A DNA stretch of 64,000 nucleotides from Siphonodentalium dalli (taxonomy: Eukaryota; Mollusca; Scaphopoda; Gadilida; Siphonodentaliidae). The number at the start of each line of letters is the position of its first letter. Position 1 is the first letter of the stretch. Shown here in pieces: positions 47,742 through 60,110 of this stretch. The stretch lies in NCBI GenBank assembly GCA_032622095.1, contig CP136067.1, positions 197,680,052 through 197,744,051 on the forward strand, in the 5' to 3' direction. The notes under the pieces were generated by a model. The model made no database searches. It was not told where the DNA came from and worked only from the letters and a program-made list of their open reading frames with translations. The position numbers and the translations under genes are program-made.

Positions 47742-49583
47742 CATTGGGAAGAGGAACCAAAAATATATATATTCCACCAGAATACTGAACAGCTGTGGCC
47801 TGGGAGTGTCTAACCAAGTGATTGAAATTCTCAGATTCATTCCAAGACTTCCAACTCAGAATGCATCAGAATTCAAACTATTCCCCATTCCATTGAAATA
47901 ATAGACTTTGCAGTACAGTCCGGATCAAAACTAAGTGCAGAGCACACTTTGGTACCTCGACAAAAACAACATGTTCCCAGTTTATTCAACCGGATCAGTT
48001 GATAATACAATAGTTTTGGAGCTTCCTCTTTCAAATGGTATATAACATGGAATATGTTATATATCATGTGATCTGGTTATTCAAGAATTAAGTGGGCATT
48101 TAACAGAATCACTTCCCCCACCAAGTTGGCACCGACACAATTCAGCAGGGCCCACCCACATACACCCTATATTATTATAGCAGGACAAAATAACGGAATA
48201 TTCCGTACAGATCGGGGAGACGGCTATTAGTTTCAGTCCGATAGAGCTCGAGCGCTATGTCAACAGTTTTACGCAGTACTCAAACAAATTCATTGTACGG
48301 AAGAGGTTGCATTCAAATCAAATTTCAGTTCAAGAGACTAAATTGAATAGGTCCTACCAGTTATAATTGGTCCGGAAATTGCTTGAGTTGATACCCTGAG
48401 GCGGTGTATCATTATTGTATGCGTGATACGCTCGTGTTACAGATCCCTACCCCTGTAATCACCTGGATGTGGATCGATCCTAATTCCTGTTCTCGGATCG
48501 GTTTTACCCTGTGCCAATTCATTACAAGTCCGTGTATAATTTGGGGTTAGAATTTCAAGACTGTAGGCATTCTCACATTTTTTGGCGATATCGTTAGCGT
48601 ACAGGCGCCACAGGGATGTCTCGATCTGTCTGTAATATGCATAACGCACTATAGGCTGTCGTAAACCGTTTATTTATGCCGTGATGGTTAGATTTCCGAC
48701 TATAGACGCATATTTCTGATCCGTCTATCTGCATACAGTTTCTATATCATGCTCATTTGGAGTCATTTCCTAGTGAATTATCCCCCACCAATAACTATCC
48801 GCTCAGACGAATGATTGTGCATGGTGAATGTTATCGTACGAGTTTGTTGTGGCGTAATTTTACTTTCAACATATAACAAACTACATGTAATGCGATAACG
48901 TTCTCCTCCTTCAGACAGTTCTATGTTTATTACACACCGGCAGCCGATATTCTCCTAATATAACATGATACCCTTATTATATCATTAAACAAGCTATTAA
49001 ATTATATATTTCCTTATCTCTCAGGAGTTACATATCACTTGGCATCGAGTCAATAAAATGACTGCGTGTCTTTACATTGATTCAGGCGGATTAATGCTAT
49101 TTCGAAAAGCCGCACGTGCCACCAACACCAAATAATGCAAAAATGGTTGCTTGGTTGCTTTGTTGATAAAAGATAAATTCTTGTCCAACTTCGTTGAACT
49201 AACGAAACTAGACACAAAAACAAAGAGGCAAATTGCGGGACAATATTTTCCGTCTCCAGTGTCAGAGCGCGCAATGCTGTCGTATGCGGTTGTGAAACGT
49301 CTCAGCCAACGATGTAAATGTATGCATTTTGCAGCTTCTATTAAGGATTTTGATTTGTTAAAAGTCATAAATCTCTAGTTTTTTTCATGTGATACAAGAT
49401 CTTCAACTCGTTATATGTTGGGATATGTCTTCGACTCGTTGTGAATCAAATTTATCAAACTCGTTTCATAAAATATTTTATCCCAACATAAATCGTTGGA
49501 GATCATCTATGTGTCACGTAAATGTTTTTGTTTGTTTACTTGCGTGCTAGTTATTAAACTACTCGACACACTACAAGGTTGAA
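47742..49583. other. Intergenic sequence, no feature recognised
   Basis: Short ORFs (up to 98 codons at 49,072-49,368) overlap on both strands without domains. No RNA genes or tandem repeats seen. Confidence 0.45.
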
Positions 49584-50346
49584 TATTGTTGCAGTGCCGG
49601 TCGCGGATTCACATAAGACGTCATCTACGTCAAGCAAACTATCGGGGTGGGTCGATCTACACCCTAAATCTAGTTGGATAAGAAGTTATCCAACAGTCAA
49701 TTAACCGTTGTATGTCCACAGCACCTATCTACGTTGTGTGAAAAGTTGCATGACAATTTTGTTGGATACCCTTTTACACAACGTTGCATATATATTTACT
49801 ACCAACGGTTGTATGTTAATTATACAACGTGTTGGATGAAATTTCACACAACAATCAATCAACGTTAATTGCCCACAGCACCTATCTACGTTTATTGAAC
49901 TGTTGCAATGGGTGTTGGGTAGGGTTGGATGACATTTGTTGATTGGAAAGTTTACCCAACGTTGATTGGAAAGTAAAATGGGGCAAGACGTCGTGGATAG
50001 CTTTGCCGGTATATATAGTATATCTTTGTTATACTTATTCTTTGTACGATACACTGATTATGTAGGCTGTATGTGTTGAATGTATGAGTGTACTACTTTA
50101 GTCAAATTAGTGCCGTCAGCAGTTGTGTAAATTTGTAAACTTCAAAATTTGGCAAATATAAATAAATATACACTCAATACATAAAGCCTACATAATCAGT
50201 GTATCGAACACAGAATAATTATAACAAAGGTATACTATACCGGCAAAGCTATCCACGACGTCTTGTCCCATATTGTTGCAGTGCCGGTCGCGGATTCACA
50301 CAAGACGTCACCTACGTCAAGCAAACTATCGGGGTGTGTCGATCTA
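49584..50346. mobile_element. Composite repeat: 76-bp direct repeats flanking a 292-bp fold-back element
   Basis: ATTGTTGCAGTGCCGGTCGC...GTCGATCTA occurs at 49,584-49,659 and 50,271-50,346 in the same orientation with few changes. Between them, 49,660-49,978 is rich in CAACGTTG/TTGGATG words and repeats CCCACAGCACCTATCTACGT (about 49,717 and 49,871). The inverted repeat 49,979-50,270 completes the block. There is no ORF. The direct repeats could be a tandem duplication or short terminal repeats of a degenerate element; I cannot decide. Confidence 0.7.
49979..50270. mobile_element. Fold-back MITE-like element with about 103-bp arms
   Basis: The left end TGGGGCAAGACGTCGTGGAT and right end ATCCACGACGTCTTGTCCCA are inverse with one mismatch. 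Pairing continues through GCTTTGCCGGTAT, TTGTTATA and GATACACTGATTATGTAGGC for about 103 nt, leaving a spacer of about 82 nt. No protein is encoded, and I could not see a clear target-site duplication. Confidence 0.85.
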
Positions 50347-52851
50347 GTGCATCTGGGTGAAATGGCCACATTGGCAGAAGTAACATAATCAACGAAATGA
50401 TAGTATTATGTTATTACGTAAATAGTGTGCGATAAGCAAAATACTCAACAATGGGAAGACCCCACTAATGAACTTTGGTTAATTAAAACTGACCCCATGT
50501 TGTGTGCAAAATACCGTTATAGCGCTCACTAATCATCGCCACAAGATTTTGGTGTTGAATGAGTCACCGGAATGACTCTCCCAAAAAAGTCGCCACGGTG
50601 TTTAGTGTTTTGCTTATCGTACACTTCCTATGTGCTATATCGGTATATTAACAAACGCTCAGCTCAGAGAGTTTAATGTATGATCAAGTTTGGCACAGCC
50701 ATAATTTACAATAACAACAGCAGAAGAAGACATCAAAAGAAGAAAGAAAAAGAAACCTAAGAAAAAAACATTATGTCTAGATCATCTTTTTTTTCATGAT
50801 TCATTGTTATGCACACCCATAACTTCATCATATCACTCCCAAGTGGGTTGTAGGAGAGGGGTTCCGGCCCTATCAAATCTTCCCTGGGCCCAGTCCCATA
50901 ATCCCAATAAAGAAGCCCTAGCGATGATGTAGAGCACTTCTTAATATAAGTATTTCTACGTGTTCCTGTGGAAACCTTAGGGAAGATGCAAAGCACTTCA
51001 TAATACATTCCCAATTGTACTCAGACAAAACGATCTAAACTCATTTACACCATGGGAGTGCTTCATGTTGCGTAATTCACACAAAGCCCTTTCGCTTTGT
51101 AACATTACGCTTAATGGCAACGTTATTTTGTTCTTGTATAAAAGCAATCCTTAAATAAAGGTTATAAAATCATCCACAAGATTCTCGACATGAAATCAAT
51201 AATGTTTATCGGATCTTACTCGGCACGAGTAACCGTATATATTACTTGTTCTAGCATTCAACCACTAATCTCCTAACCACAATTTATTTTCAATTTTATT
51301 AAGGTCCTTCCCAAATGTATATTTAGGTAAACCAGAACATACGCATTCCATGTCTCTGCTATCTCCCCTTAATATGCGACATAAACATAGAGCAAGAGAC
51401 ATATTTAATTCAGGCTGCATATTTAATTCAGACTGTATGACTTCGTTATCATTTACTATAGTCACCCAATGGTCGTGGATATGGATATATACTTTCGTGT
51501 CCCTTCGTATGGGAATATGTGTATTTCTTACAAGTATATTGCAACATCGAAGATTTTACCATGATTTACATATGAATAATGGTGGTCAGAATGCATTCCC
51601 GCGTGTCAATATAACTGTCTATATTCAGCCCACCGTCTATAATGTATGTACATGTAACTCAATACCATAGCTGATTTTTCCTGTGATTTGCATAAACTCA
51701 GGAGTCGTGCTATATTTGTTGCTCAGTTTTAATTTCGGTGAGCGAAAAAAAATACTGCGCGAATATAAGTACGAGTAAGGTATGGGGTTTGGGACACACG
51801 TTTTGTCAACTTACTTACGTCTTTCTCACAGCAAATAAGATGTAACAAAACATGTGGTACGTGTATTGCATGCACTGTATCTCAAGAAACTCGATGCAGA
51901 TTGTCGGGAACTTTTAAAGCGCGATAACCGTCCCAAAAACTGTGCAGCTCTATATTTATTACACACCCTAATGACAAATGAAGTTGTTAACTAGAATGCA
52001 CTCACTGGAGATGCCTATACTTGCGCCCATCACACATTTGACATGTTTTGTTTTGTCTTACCAACACCACTATGAACCACGCATATTGGCTCCTCGTTTG
52101 AGAGATCTATAAAAACAAATATAGATATCAAATCTCAGTTCATTCATCGCTGAAATATTTGTGTATACGGGCAGACTATTTCAAGTTGATCTATTACACT
52201 AATGATACGTAGGAGTTGTTTGACATATTTATAGAACAATAGAGACATCGTTTACATGAAGGGTGTGAAGATGATTTATATATATACGGCGTGATGGCCG
52301 TAGCACTTCAGTGGCAAAAAACGTCAAAGTAAGTTACAAATACCGACACAAATAAATAAAAGACACGCGACCACGCGAACAGTGTGTCAATGTGAGCATG
52401 CCCTTATAGCGACTGATCTATACAGTCTTCGGGAACATATCATCAAAATGTCTATTGCGTTGAAGATGAGAAATGTTGTTTTCCCAGTTAATTAATAGGG
52501 CATTTAATAATCCGTATGTTTCAACATTCACATTTTTCAGTGCAATTGTTTCTCAATTGAACCACGCGCTCGACTGTTTGGCCGGACATGATTTATATGT
52601 ACCATGATCTTTCGAAAATGATTTGAACTTCAAAGAAACTTTCCAGAAATATGTTCGCACCTCACTGTCTCTGCGAAAAAAAAAAACTATTCCGCGCGCA
52701 TCTTTTAGACATGCTCTAAACACATTTCCCGTGTTTCAAGTTACATAGAATAGGCTTCTAATGGGCAGTACTATTGCCCACTTTTATTTTTCATGCAGTA
52801 TATATATATTTATAATAATAGAACACGAAGTTGTTGGCAATTAGAATGGTT
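50347..52851. other. Intergenic sequence, no feature recognised
   Basis: AT-rich with scattered 60-106-codon ORFs lacking domains. No tandem array or LINE signature found. Confidence 0.45.
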
Positions 52852-52997
52852 CAGCCTGCCCGTGCAATACGGGTCTCAGCTGTCTGGACATCGACGCGAT
52901 CATGTCTGGTGTTTTGCGCGCCCATGTAGCTTGTGACGTCCTGATGTGCGTCATGACGTCATCGCGTCTTGATCGGTTTCCAGAAAGAAATAATTCA
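52852..52997 (+). repeat. Dispersed repeat family Y, copy 1, containing a CRE-like TGACGTCA
   Basis: CAGCCTGCC...AATAC...GTCTCAGCTGTCTGG-CATCGACGC...GTCTGG...TTTTGCGCGCC...TGACGTC...GGTTTCC matches 61,031-61,170 in the same order and orientation. The octamer TGACGTCA (52,954-52,961), the consensus ATF/CREB site, is present in both copies, though at shifted positions. No coding potential; a SINE-like origin is possible but unproven. Confidence 0.7.
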
Positions 52998-53245
52998 ATA
53001 TTGTTCATTTATGAACGATTTATAACCAAAATAAAACCAGATAACAATGCAAATTAAGTATATATGTTGATTTAAATTACAATTGATGCAACCATTTCAT
53101 ATTATTCCGTGTGCATTCTTTACAGTAGGGCCTATGGGTGATTCTACGGTAACTGAGCAAAACACTGTCCAATGGGCACAATTCACAAGACAAGCACTGC
53201 TCATCATTTTCAGATATGGAGGCAATGGCGGCATGTCCTTCCTTA

Positions 53246-53533
53246 GCAACTGTTTCTAGGAAACTGCCCAACATCGAATAAAAGCACATATGACTAATAT
53301 TATGGCAGTTTTAACAAACTAAAATACGCCATGTATCATTTTAATGGTGAAAACAATTATAATAGTTGTTGACAGTGTGGATCTGACAGGAAAATTACCA
53401 CATTTCTTACCTACCAGGGTGATAACGGTTGCTAGGGACATACCCGAAATCGAAAATATGACATATGACTGCTATTATGGCAATTTTAACAAACTAAACT
53501 TCACCATGTAGCATTTTGTCGATGAAGACAATT
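53246..53533. repeat. Diverged internal duplication (about 110 bp, 175-bp shift)
   Basis: CATATGACTAATATTATGGC followed by AGTTTTAACAAACTAAA...CCATGTA.CATTTT at 53,246-53,360 recurs as CATATGACTGCTATTATGGC at 53,427-53,533. Confidence 0.75.
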
Positions 53534-55240
53534 ATTTTTTCTTTCCTCGAAGGCATCGTCAACATACTTTTCTCTGTCCATGACGTAGATATATCATGTA
53601 TACGGGGCTGGGTCCATAAATGTCCTACGTATAAACACCTGCTCATTCTTGGGTACAATGTCATATCATACCTTTATCGACCTGTGTCCCATGACCTACA
53701 TATATAACCCCCGGCCCATGGCCAGCCTGCAGCATGGTGGCATTGGTGCGTGGAATATTCAAAGGGACCACCACCCATGATCTTTATATAGGGCATTGGT
53801 CAAATATCTATATGTGTAGGTGGATACGTGGCATAACTGTCCGATGTGTCCATATAACCTAAAGTACATATGGACATCCTATGAATCCATGATATACTAC
53901 AGACAATGTGCATGATATACATATAGGCAGCTGAGTCCACAGTCTGAATATGGGTACCTGGTATTTACACTATGTAACAGCGCCATGGTCCTTCTGCGGT
54001 CAGAAACAATTCGGGTTAGTTGCTAATATACCTAGTTCCAAGTTGTCATTTAGCATTCGAAAAAATAGAAGAGTGTAGTCATTTTCATATAACACACATA
54101 ATAGTTCGATTGTATCTTCATAAGGTTTCTTGGACCAAAATATCCTGAGCTGTATCTGATTTCGCCCATCACTGTTTACGTGTGGATGTTATGACAACCT
54201 ATACCCGGGGAAATTATCCCCACCCTCGAAGATACATATATGTAACAATTAACTTGTGTTTGACGGGCAGGGACGGGAATAAATGGCGGGAAGGTTGTCT
54301 CCGCAATTATGTATCCAGTTGTTCCCTTTCATCACCAGATTTTTGTTGGAGAGGGGAGGGGTGGAAGCTCAAAGGATTTTTCAGCACTTTAAGGGAGAAG
54401 GCAATCCGCACGAAGTAACTCTCGCGAACACTCATAAGTTTAGAACGTGAAACCCTGGTCTACTTTAAACTTCTATATTTTTCCTGAGTTATAAACTGGA
54501 AGTTGACGCTTCATATATGGGGTCCGGAATCGTTGTCAGAACATTGACGTTTACAACAAAAATTCCAGGGAAGGCCCACACCGGGCCCCTTATTTCGCGC
54601 AACACGCATTGACGCAATTTGACTTCATTGACATATTTAATTGATTGCATTTTCAATGAACTATAGAAAATCGAAATTGACACTGATGGGCTCCAGAATC
54701 TTATCAAAGCAGTGATTTTTCCCAAAAGTTCCCCGATGGAGGCCGCCCAGGAATTTAGCTTCTATATTGGCACCTTAAACTGATTGTTTTTCTCAATTAG
54801 AGATTCAAAATTGAGGCCCAGAATCGATCTCGGTGCACTGAGTATACACATATATTCCCAAGGGCGCTGCATGGGGTGGGCACCGGACCCAATCCGCAGG
54901 ATGGGGCCACACGCACAACCTCTTACTCAACACTACGCGCATGCGGCATCAGATTCGTAACCGCCCACCACAAAAGCTGGCTACGGGGTAATCCAAATCA
55001 AAGCCTTATGCTGATGGTCAATAGCGACCACTAACGGTGACTAACCATCAGTAGAAGTATCGGATCAGCCACGGGCTTGTTACACATCTGACAGCAACAT
55101 ACCTCTCTGTGCATCATAATGTCCACACTTACCCCCAAAACACATATAAATGGTTATAATAGGTATCGTACAATATGTACATCCACCACTGGTGTCGCAT
55201 GGTCATTTCATCAGCCATCTACTGTCCAACAGGAGGATAT

Positions 55241-55650
55241 AACGTCATTACACTAACGGTGCGTCATTACACTAACGCTAAGGATTATCAGCTGAGTTAT
55301 CCAAAATATATAACACAATGAATCTCCCATTCCATCGATTTATTCTTCGTGGGAGTTTAATATAATATGAATCATTATTCCCCATAAAAGTGGTTACGTC
55401 CGAGAATATTCAAGAAGTGTTCCGAAGAATGGGCGAAAAAATACACATGTTTGTGCCTCGAAAATTCAGATGAAGCTTTTATTTTCAGAACTAGAACCTC
55501 CCCGGCACTCCGAAAATTGCGAACTTGCCAAGGAACGCGAATAACCATAATAAATGGCCATATCTTCGTAACTATAAATGGCCATAGCTTCGTAACTATA
55601 CATGTGGTGCCTGCGTGAAATGATGATAAAGTGCGTTAGTGTAATGACGT
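55241..55650. repeat. Nested inverted pair of GTCATTACACTAACG words
   Basis: CGTCATTACACTAACGGTG and CGTCATTACACTAACGC lie in tandem at about 55,242-55,279. The inverse GCGTTAGTGTAATGACG lies at about 55,633-55,649, with TTACACTAACGG again at about 55,659. A nested roughly 0.4-kb fold-back insertion within the larger TIR element is likely. AT-rich filler between holds a doubled AAATGGCCATA-CTTCGTAACTATA (about 55,551-55,599). Confidence 0.55.
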
Positions 55651-55844
55651 TTCTGGTTTACACTAACGGTCTAAAACAGACAAAATGAGAAAATAATGAG
55701 AAAATAATTTTTACCAACCACATTTCTCGAATATTTCTGTCTAACTACACATAATGTGCCCTATCATACACCACATAACGAAGTTTGTATTTCTGATGTA
55801 CCGGGATACTCAAATTGCTCAGTTACCGTAGAATCACCCCTATG

Positions 55845-56532
55845 TACTTCCAGTATGACGTAACATATTCACGGAAGGACAGACAACAGACAAAGATCCG
55901 CACCGAAAACATTACTTGCGTCCAGCATAGACTGGCGCAAGTAAATATAAGAAGATTTTTCGATGAAATTCATTGTTTTGCAATTATTTTGGCACCAAAA
56001 AATAAGAAATGTTCGTTACGTCGCATTTAACTTACCAAATTAAAATAAATTACAGCGACGATTAATTAAAGGGATATGCTGGAGTTTGTTTATGGCCATT
56101 AACTTATGTAACGTCACAGTGACGCGCCATAGTCGCTGAACGTCAACGCATTGAGTCAGTGGCTAATCACCATATATATGTGTTTATTACCTCCATTACT
56201 GAAGAGCATACATAGTGTTACACAGTATTCATAAGTATCTAGATCCGATAACACATTATATACAATAAATTAGGATATATACATTGCGAAAACAGAAAAT
56301 AGAGAGAGCTGGATAGTGCTGGAGTGACACTGAGTGCAGAGAGAGGGAGTGGTATTGAGAAAGAGAGAAAGAGAAGATAGTTATAAAGATACAAATAGTA
56401 TGATGTCTATCTCACACGCAAGTGGCTTCGTGGAAGAGAGATAAATGTATTTGTCTTATTTCATTCTCACACGCTAGTGGTTACTGTCACAAAACAAATA
56501 TTCTTTCATCGGAGAACGCGAACTCCGTCATT
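55845..56532. other. Non-coding, with a purine-rich AGAGAG stretch
   Basis: No gene. The sequence from about 56,300 to 56,383 is strongly purine-rich (AGAGAGAGC, GAAAGAGAGAAAGAGAAG). The part next to 56,532 is likely the 3' UTR of the minus-strand LINE that follows; CACACGC(A/T)AGTGG occurs twice there (about 56,415 and 56,469). Confidence 0.5.
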
Positions 56533-57780
56533 TTATACACTTTGTTTGATGAACCGACATGCCCGGATGAGAAACTGTGCCGCGAATATCAAAAGTTTGT
56601 CCCAACAGAGTTCTACGACCGGTGGTGGGTCAAATGCAGTGCCCCATAGAAAGAATTCTTGAAGACGATTTGGTTTCAGGGAATCCATGAACACGAAGAC
56701 ATCGATTCCGTAATGGTCCAAGATACCACACCAGAACATGTAACGTAGTTGAACCATTGCCGGGGAGGTACACGAGTTTGTGATGTGCTCCATCTCGTCG
56801 TTATAGATTGCTCTACAATCTGAGCACACAGAGTTGTTTTTGAACGTTGTTTTGTTACAAAGAATAGCGAGGTTCCTCAATTCTGCTGACTGACGTGGGT
56901 TCTCAACAAGGAGTCTCAAGATGCTCCAGGAAGAGAGGGGATCGCTGTGGGTCGAGAGAAGACGGCGTAACTGTGTGTCCATTATGTTATCCATTCATCA
57001 GAGTAATGGTCACGCACAGCTGTTTTGACGATACTTTTCCAACAGGGTTTAGTCGGAAAACATCCTTCCTTGAGAAAATTGCTCAAGTACGACTCGAGAT
57101 TGTACAATTGAATGATGTCAGTGATGTCAGCAGCAAAGCCTGTTGCTGGGATATTGAACAGTTGTAGTTGATATATTTTGTATAGGAATATTCTGAGAGG
57201 GGTGTCGTGTGTCGTGGGTAAATGAATGAGGTCTCCCAGAAATAAAAGTTTCCGAACATGTAGCTGGTGTTTTACAGGTAGAAGTCCAAGAAGTCCGTTG
57301 GATAGGTTTGTGCTTGCTCTGCGAGGAAGATTTTGCATGTGTTTCGAGCAGGTTCGGAAAGATTTTTCGATAGTATACTTTGCTTCTTTGCTCGGTGTGT
57401 TGAGAAGTTCTGCACCTTATAAAGCTTTTGGTAGAACGATGCTCTGAAGAAGATTTGACATCGTGAGTGGGCTGCATAGCTTGAGACTTTTCCTACCAGC
57501 TATTGAGAAGTATGTTTTGCGCATGGTTTTGCTATATCTTCTGCTCGACATGTACTATGTGTGAATTTGTGCTGGATGATGCCAAGATGGTGACATCTGG
57601 TAGTCTCCATAAGATCTCTCGATCCGAGGGACCATGTCCTGTGTTTGTTGGATTCATGTTGATAGCGTGTCTCGTTGAATACGACCACAACGCTTTTTGT
57701 TTGAGAGAACGTAAAACGCCATCTTTTGATGTATGAATCACAAATGTCGATTTCTGACAGATATCCCCCTTTCTTGGCGC
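56533..57780 (-). pseudogene. Degraded LINE ORF2 C-terminal half
   Basis: Reading leftwards on the minus strand, DSYIKRWRFTFSQTKSVVVV and YQHESNKHRTWSLGSRDL correspond to the post-catalytic RT/thumb part of CR1/Jockey-like ORF2 proteins. The next frame reads FSIAGRKSLKLCSPL and IVLPKAL-stop-GAELLN, a TAA where such proteins have Y in 'LYG'. It continues through RKLLFLGDLIHLP and GFAADITDIIQLYNLESYL to FPTKPCWKSIV. A further frame carries NSVCSDCRAIYNDEMEHI and FWCGILDHYG. Two frameshifts (near 57,535 and 56,985) and one nonsense codon disable it. The upstream catalytic YADD region is absent, so it is 5'-truncated. Confidence 0.8.
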
Positions 57781-58638
57781 CATAATACACCAAAAATATC
57801 CCCGAGACGACAGAGTTTATGAAAAACAAGATGGTGGATAAGCACCTAATATTTATTTCATATGCATGATGGGGTCACTAATCTAATATGGGTTCATATA
57901 CCGTCACCATTTATCGACGCTGATTGGCTAATCGCAAGAGTTGACATAATAATGTGATATAGAGCGACTTAAACTTATCTTCATGGCTACAAAATGTCTG
58001 TATATTGACGGCTTCGATGGTGTTAAATGTCATAACAATAAATTATCTCCGATCGAGACCAAATCGGTGAAACATTGACCGCGTGGTAGGCCGCTGAATG
58101 ATGAAAACATTAATCATCTCTTTCTCTATAATTAAGAACATGAATAATAGAGGAGCCGAATAATTATTTTGTTTTCCAAATGGGAAGAGTTATTTGGACC
58201 GAAATGTTCCACTTAAAAGTGTTTTGTCCCAGCCGATACCGATGCATTCCTGGGACAAAACAATCAGCTATTTTCCTGCCAAATCAAAACTGGCGAATGG
58301 ATGAGTGATGCTAATGCAGGAACAGTAACGCCGGTATACTGTAGGTCCCCCCCCCCCCAGTTTGATCCCTCTACTATAAAAGGAAACTGCACAACGGAGA
58401 GCTCGCTTCGGGTGGGTTCGAGATAAAACAAAATTGACGAGTGGATGTGATGGGCAGTATATTTGCGCATCTTTCTTGCGATTTTCTGTTTTTGAGCGAA
58501 CGAGTATAGAATGTGGCACCGTTTATTACTATGTCACCGTCATGATCAAGTAATACTATTACCACCAGAAGGGTGAGTGGATTTTATTATACTATGTCTC
58601 AATCATGATCGAGTAATACTATTACAACTATATCGATA
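57781..58638. other. Intergenic sequence with a C12 tract
   Basis: No gene recognised. A run of 12 C lies at 58,347-58,358. TAATACTATTAC occurs twice near 58,551 and 58,613, just before the Helitron-like repeat. Confidence 0.45.
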
Positions 58639-59717
58639 TCTATATTTGCGAATGTCTGTCTGTCTGTCTGTCTATCTGTCTGTCTGTCTGTGTTCTATAG
58701 AAATTAACATGGCACCAAAGGGGTTTAACAGGGGTAACCTTTTACGAGAAAGACAATAGTGCGGGTTAGAATTTTCTAAAGTGACGCCATTATTGTCAGG
58801 GGCAGAACAGGGGAGGGGCAGAATTTGTTTGTCGCCGATTGCCACCAAACTTATATATAAGTATCCCCATGATATAAGGAATCTAATGATGTGGTTTAAA
58901 TATGTGAAAACTGGCGCCATTCGAGTCAGAGATGCCCGGAAAGGGAGAGGGGTACAAAAATTGATAAAAAATAATTTTAGCGCCGATTTCCACCAAATTG
59001 ATATACATTCTTTTCCATGATATAGGAATCTAATTGTGTGATTAGAAGACGCCAAATTGGTGTAGTTTGGATGAATGAGAGATTGGCAGGGGTGGGCACT
59101 GAATTTGATAAGAACTGGTTTAGTCGCCGATTGCCACCAAACTTACACAAAATCATCCCCCATGGTATGGGGAGTCTAATGGCATGGCCTAAATATGACA
59201 AAAATTGCGTCATTTGAGTCAGGGGTGCACTGAACGGGAGAGGGGCCCAAATGTCCACCAAATTGTTACACATTCTTATCTAATCTAATCATGTGATTTG
59301 TATGAGAGGTGGTGTGGGGGTGATGTGAGAGGGTGAGAAAGACATAATAATTGATAAACAATATGTTTAGCGCCGATTTCCCCCCATATTGATACGTGAT
59401 ACAAGGAATCTAATCGTGTGGTTTAAATACGCCAAGATGGTGCCGTTTGAGTGAGAGATATGAGGGACCTAAATTTGATACTTTGTATACTCGCCAATTT
59501 TCACCAATTTTATATATATTCATCTCCATAATGAGTCTAAGTGTGTGGTTTAATGATGTCAAAAGTGGTGCCGCTTGAGTCCGAAATAGGGACGGGAGGG
59601 TCACCAAAACTGATAAAAATATGTTTAGTGCCAATTACCATCAAATTCATACACGTTATTTTCAAATGAGACAAGGAATCAAATCGTGCTTGTTAAAAAT
59701 GCCATATTTGGTGCCTT
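58639..59717 (+). mobile_element. Helitron-like interspersed repeat, copy B (core sub-repeats only)
   Basis: A candidate 5' end, A then TCTATATTTGCGAATG, is followed by a (TGTC)n microsatellite (58,654-58,691), TTCTATAGAAATTAACATGG, GGGGCAGAACAGGGG, and about seven degenerate sub-repeats marked by GCCGATT(T/G)CCACCAAA. These lie near 58,835, 58,985, 59,125, 59,250, 59,375, 59,500 and 59,635. The sequence parallels copy A at 25,150-25,800. The tail seen in copies A and D is absent, probably because another copy begins at 59,724. Confidence 0.7.
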
Positions 59718-59723
59718 GATATA

Positions 59724-60110
59724 TCTAGTGCGAATATGTGTCTGTCTGTATATGTTCTATATATAACGTCACGGGGGTACTATCGAGATCGCGCCAAGGC
59801 AGTCTAACGGGGGTAACTTTGTGAGGAAGATAATGACGCGGGTTAAAATTGTCAAAAGTGACGATGTTTGTGTCAGGGGCAGAAAAAGGGGAGGGGCAGC
59901 AAAACATTTATAAAATAGTTTTGTCGCCGATTTCCACCAAACTCATACATAATCACCTCCATGATATGGCGCCGGTCTAGTCATGGTGCACTGGGGGGGG
60001 GGGGCGGGCCAACAATTAATTTTAAAAACTATTTTTAGCGCAGATTTCCACCAAATTGATATATTATTCTTCCCCATGATACGAGGAATAATATGACCAT
60101 GTACGTAAAC
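59724..60110 (+). mobile_element. Helitron-like interspersed repeat, copy C (5' fragment)
   Basis: A fresh 5' end, A then TCTAGTGCGAATATGTGTCT, is followed by GTCTGTATATGTTCTATA, AGGAAGATAATG, GGGGCAGAAAAAGGGG and two GCCGATTTCCACCAAA sub-repeats (about 59,922 and 60,040) around a G12 tract (59,993-60,004). It then loses similarity. Together with copy B it gives two independent 5' ends starting TC after an A, as expected for Helitrons. Confidence 0.65.

Larger units (their letters stand above)
53137..55838. mobile_element. Candidate 2.7-kb non-autonomous DNA transposon (24-bp TIRs, 6-bp TSD)
   Basis: GGTGATTCTACGGTAACTGA plus GCAA at 53,137-53,160 is exactly inverted at 55,815-55,838. Immediately outside both ends stands CCTATG (53,131-53,136 and 55,839-55,844), which fits a 6-bp target-site duplication. 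Inside there is no transposase-like ORF; the longest ORFs are under 80 codons. Internal structure includes a diverged duplication (53,246-53,360 against 53,427-53,533) and an inverted pair of TTACACTAACG words (55,241-55,276 and 55,632-55,650). I do not recognise the superfamily from the ends. Confidence 0.65.

Noticed and set aside
49072-49378. Overlapping 98-codon (minus) and 75-codon (plus) ORFs
   Set aside because: Complementary frames of one stretch with no recognisable motif on either strand.
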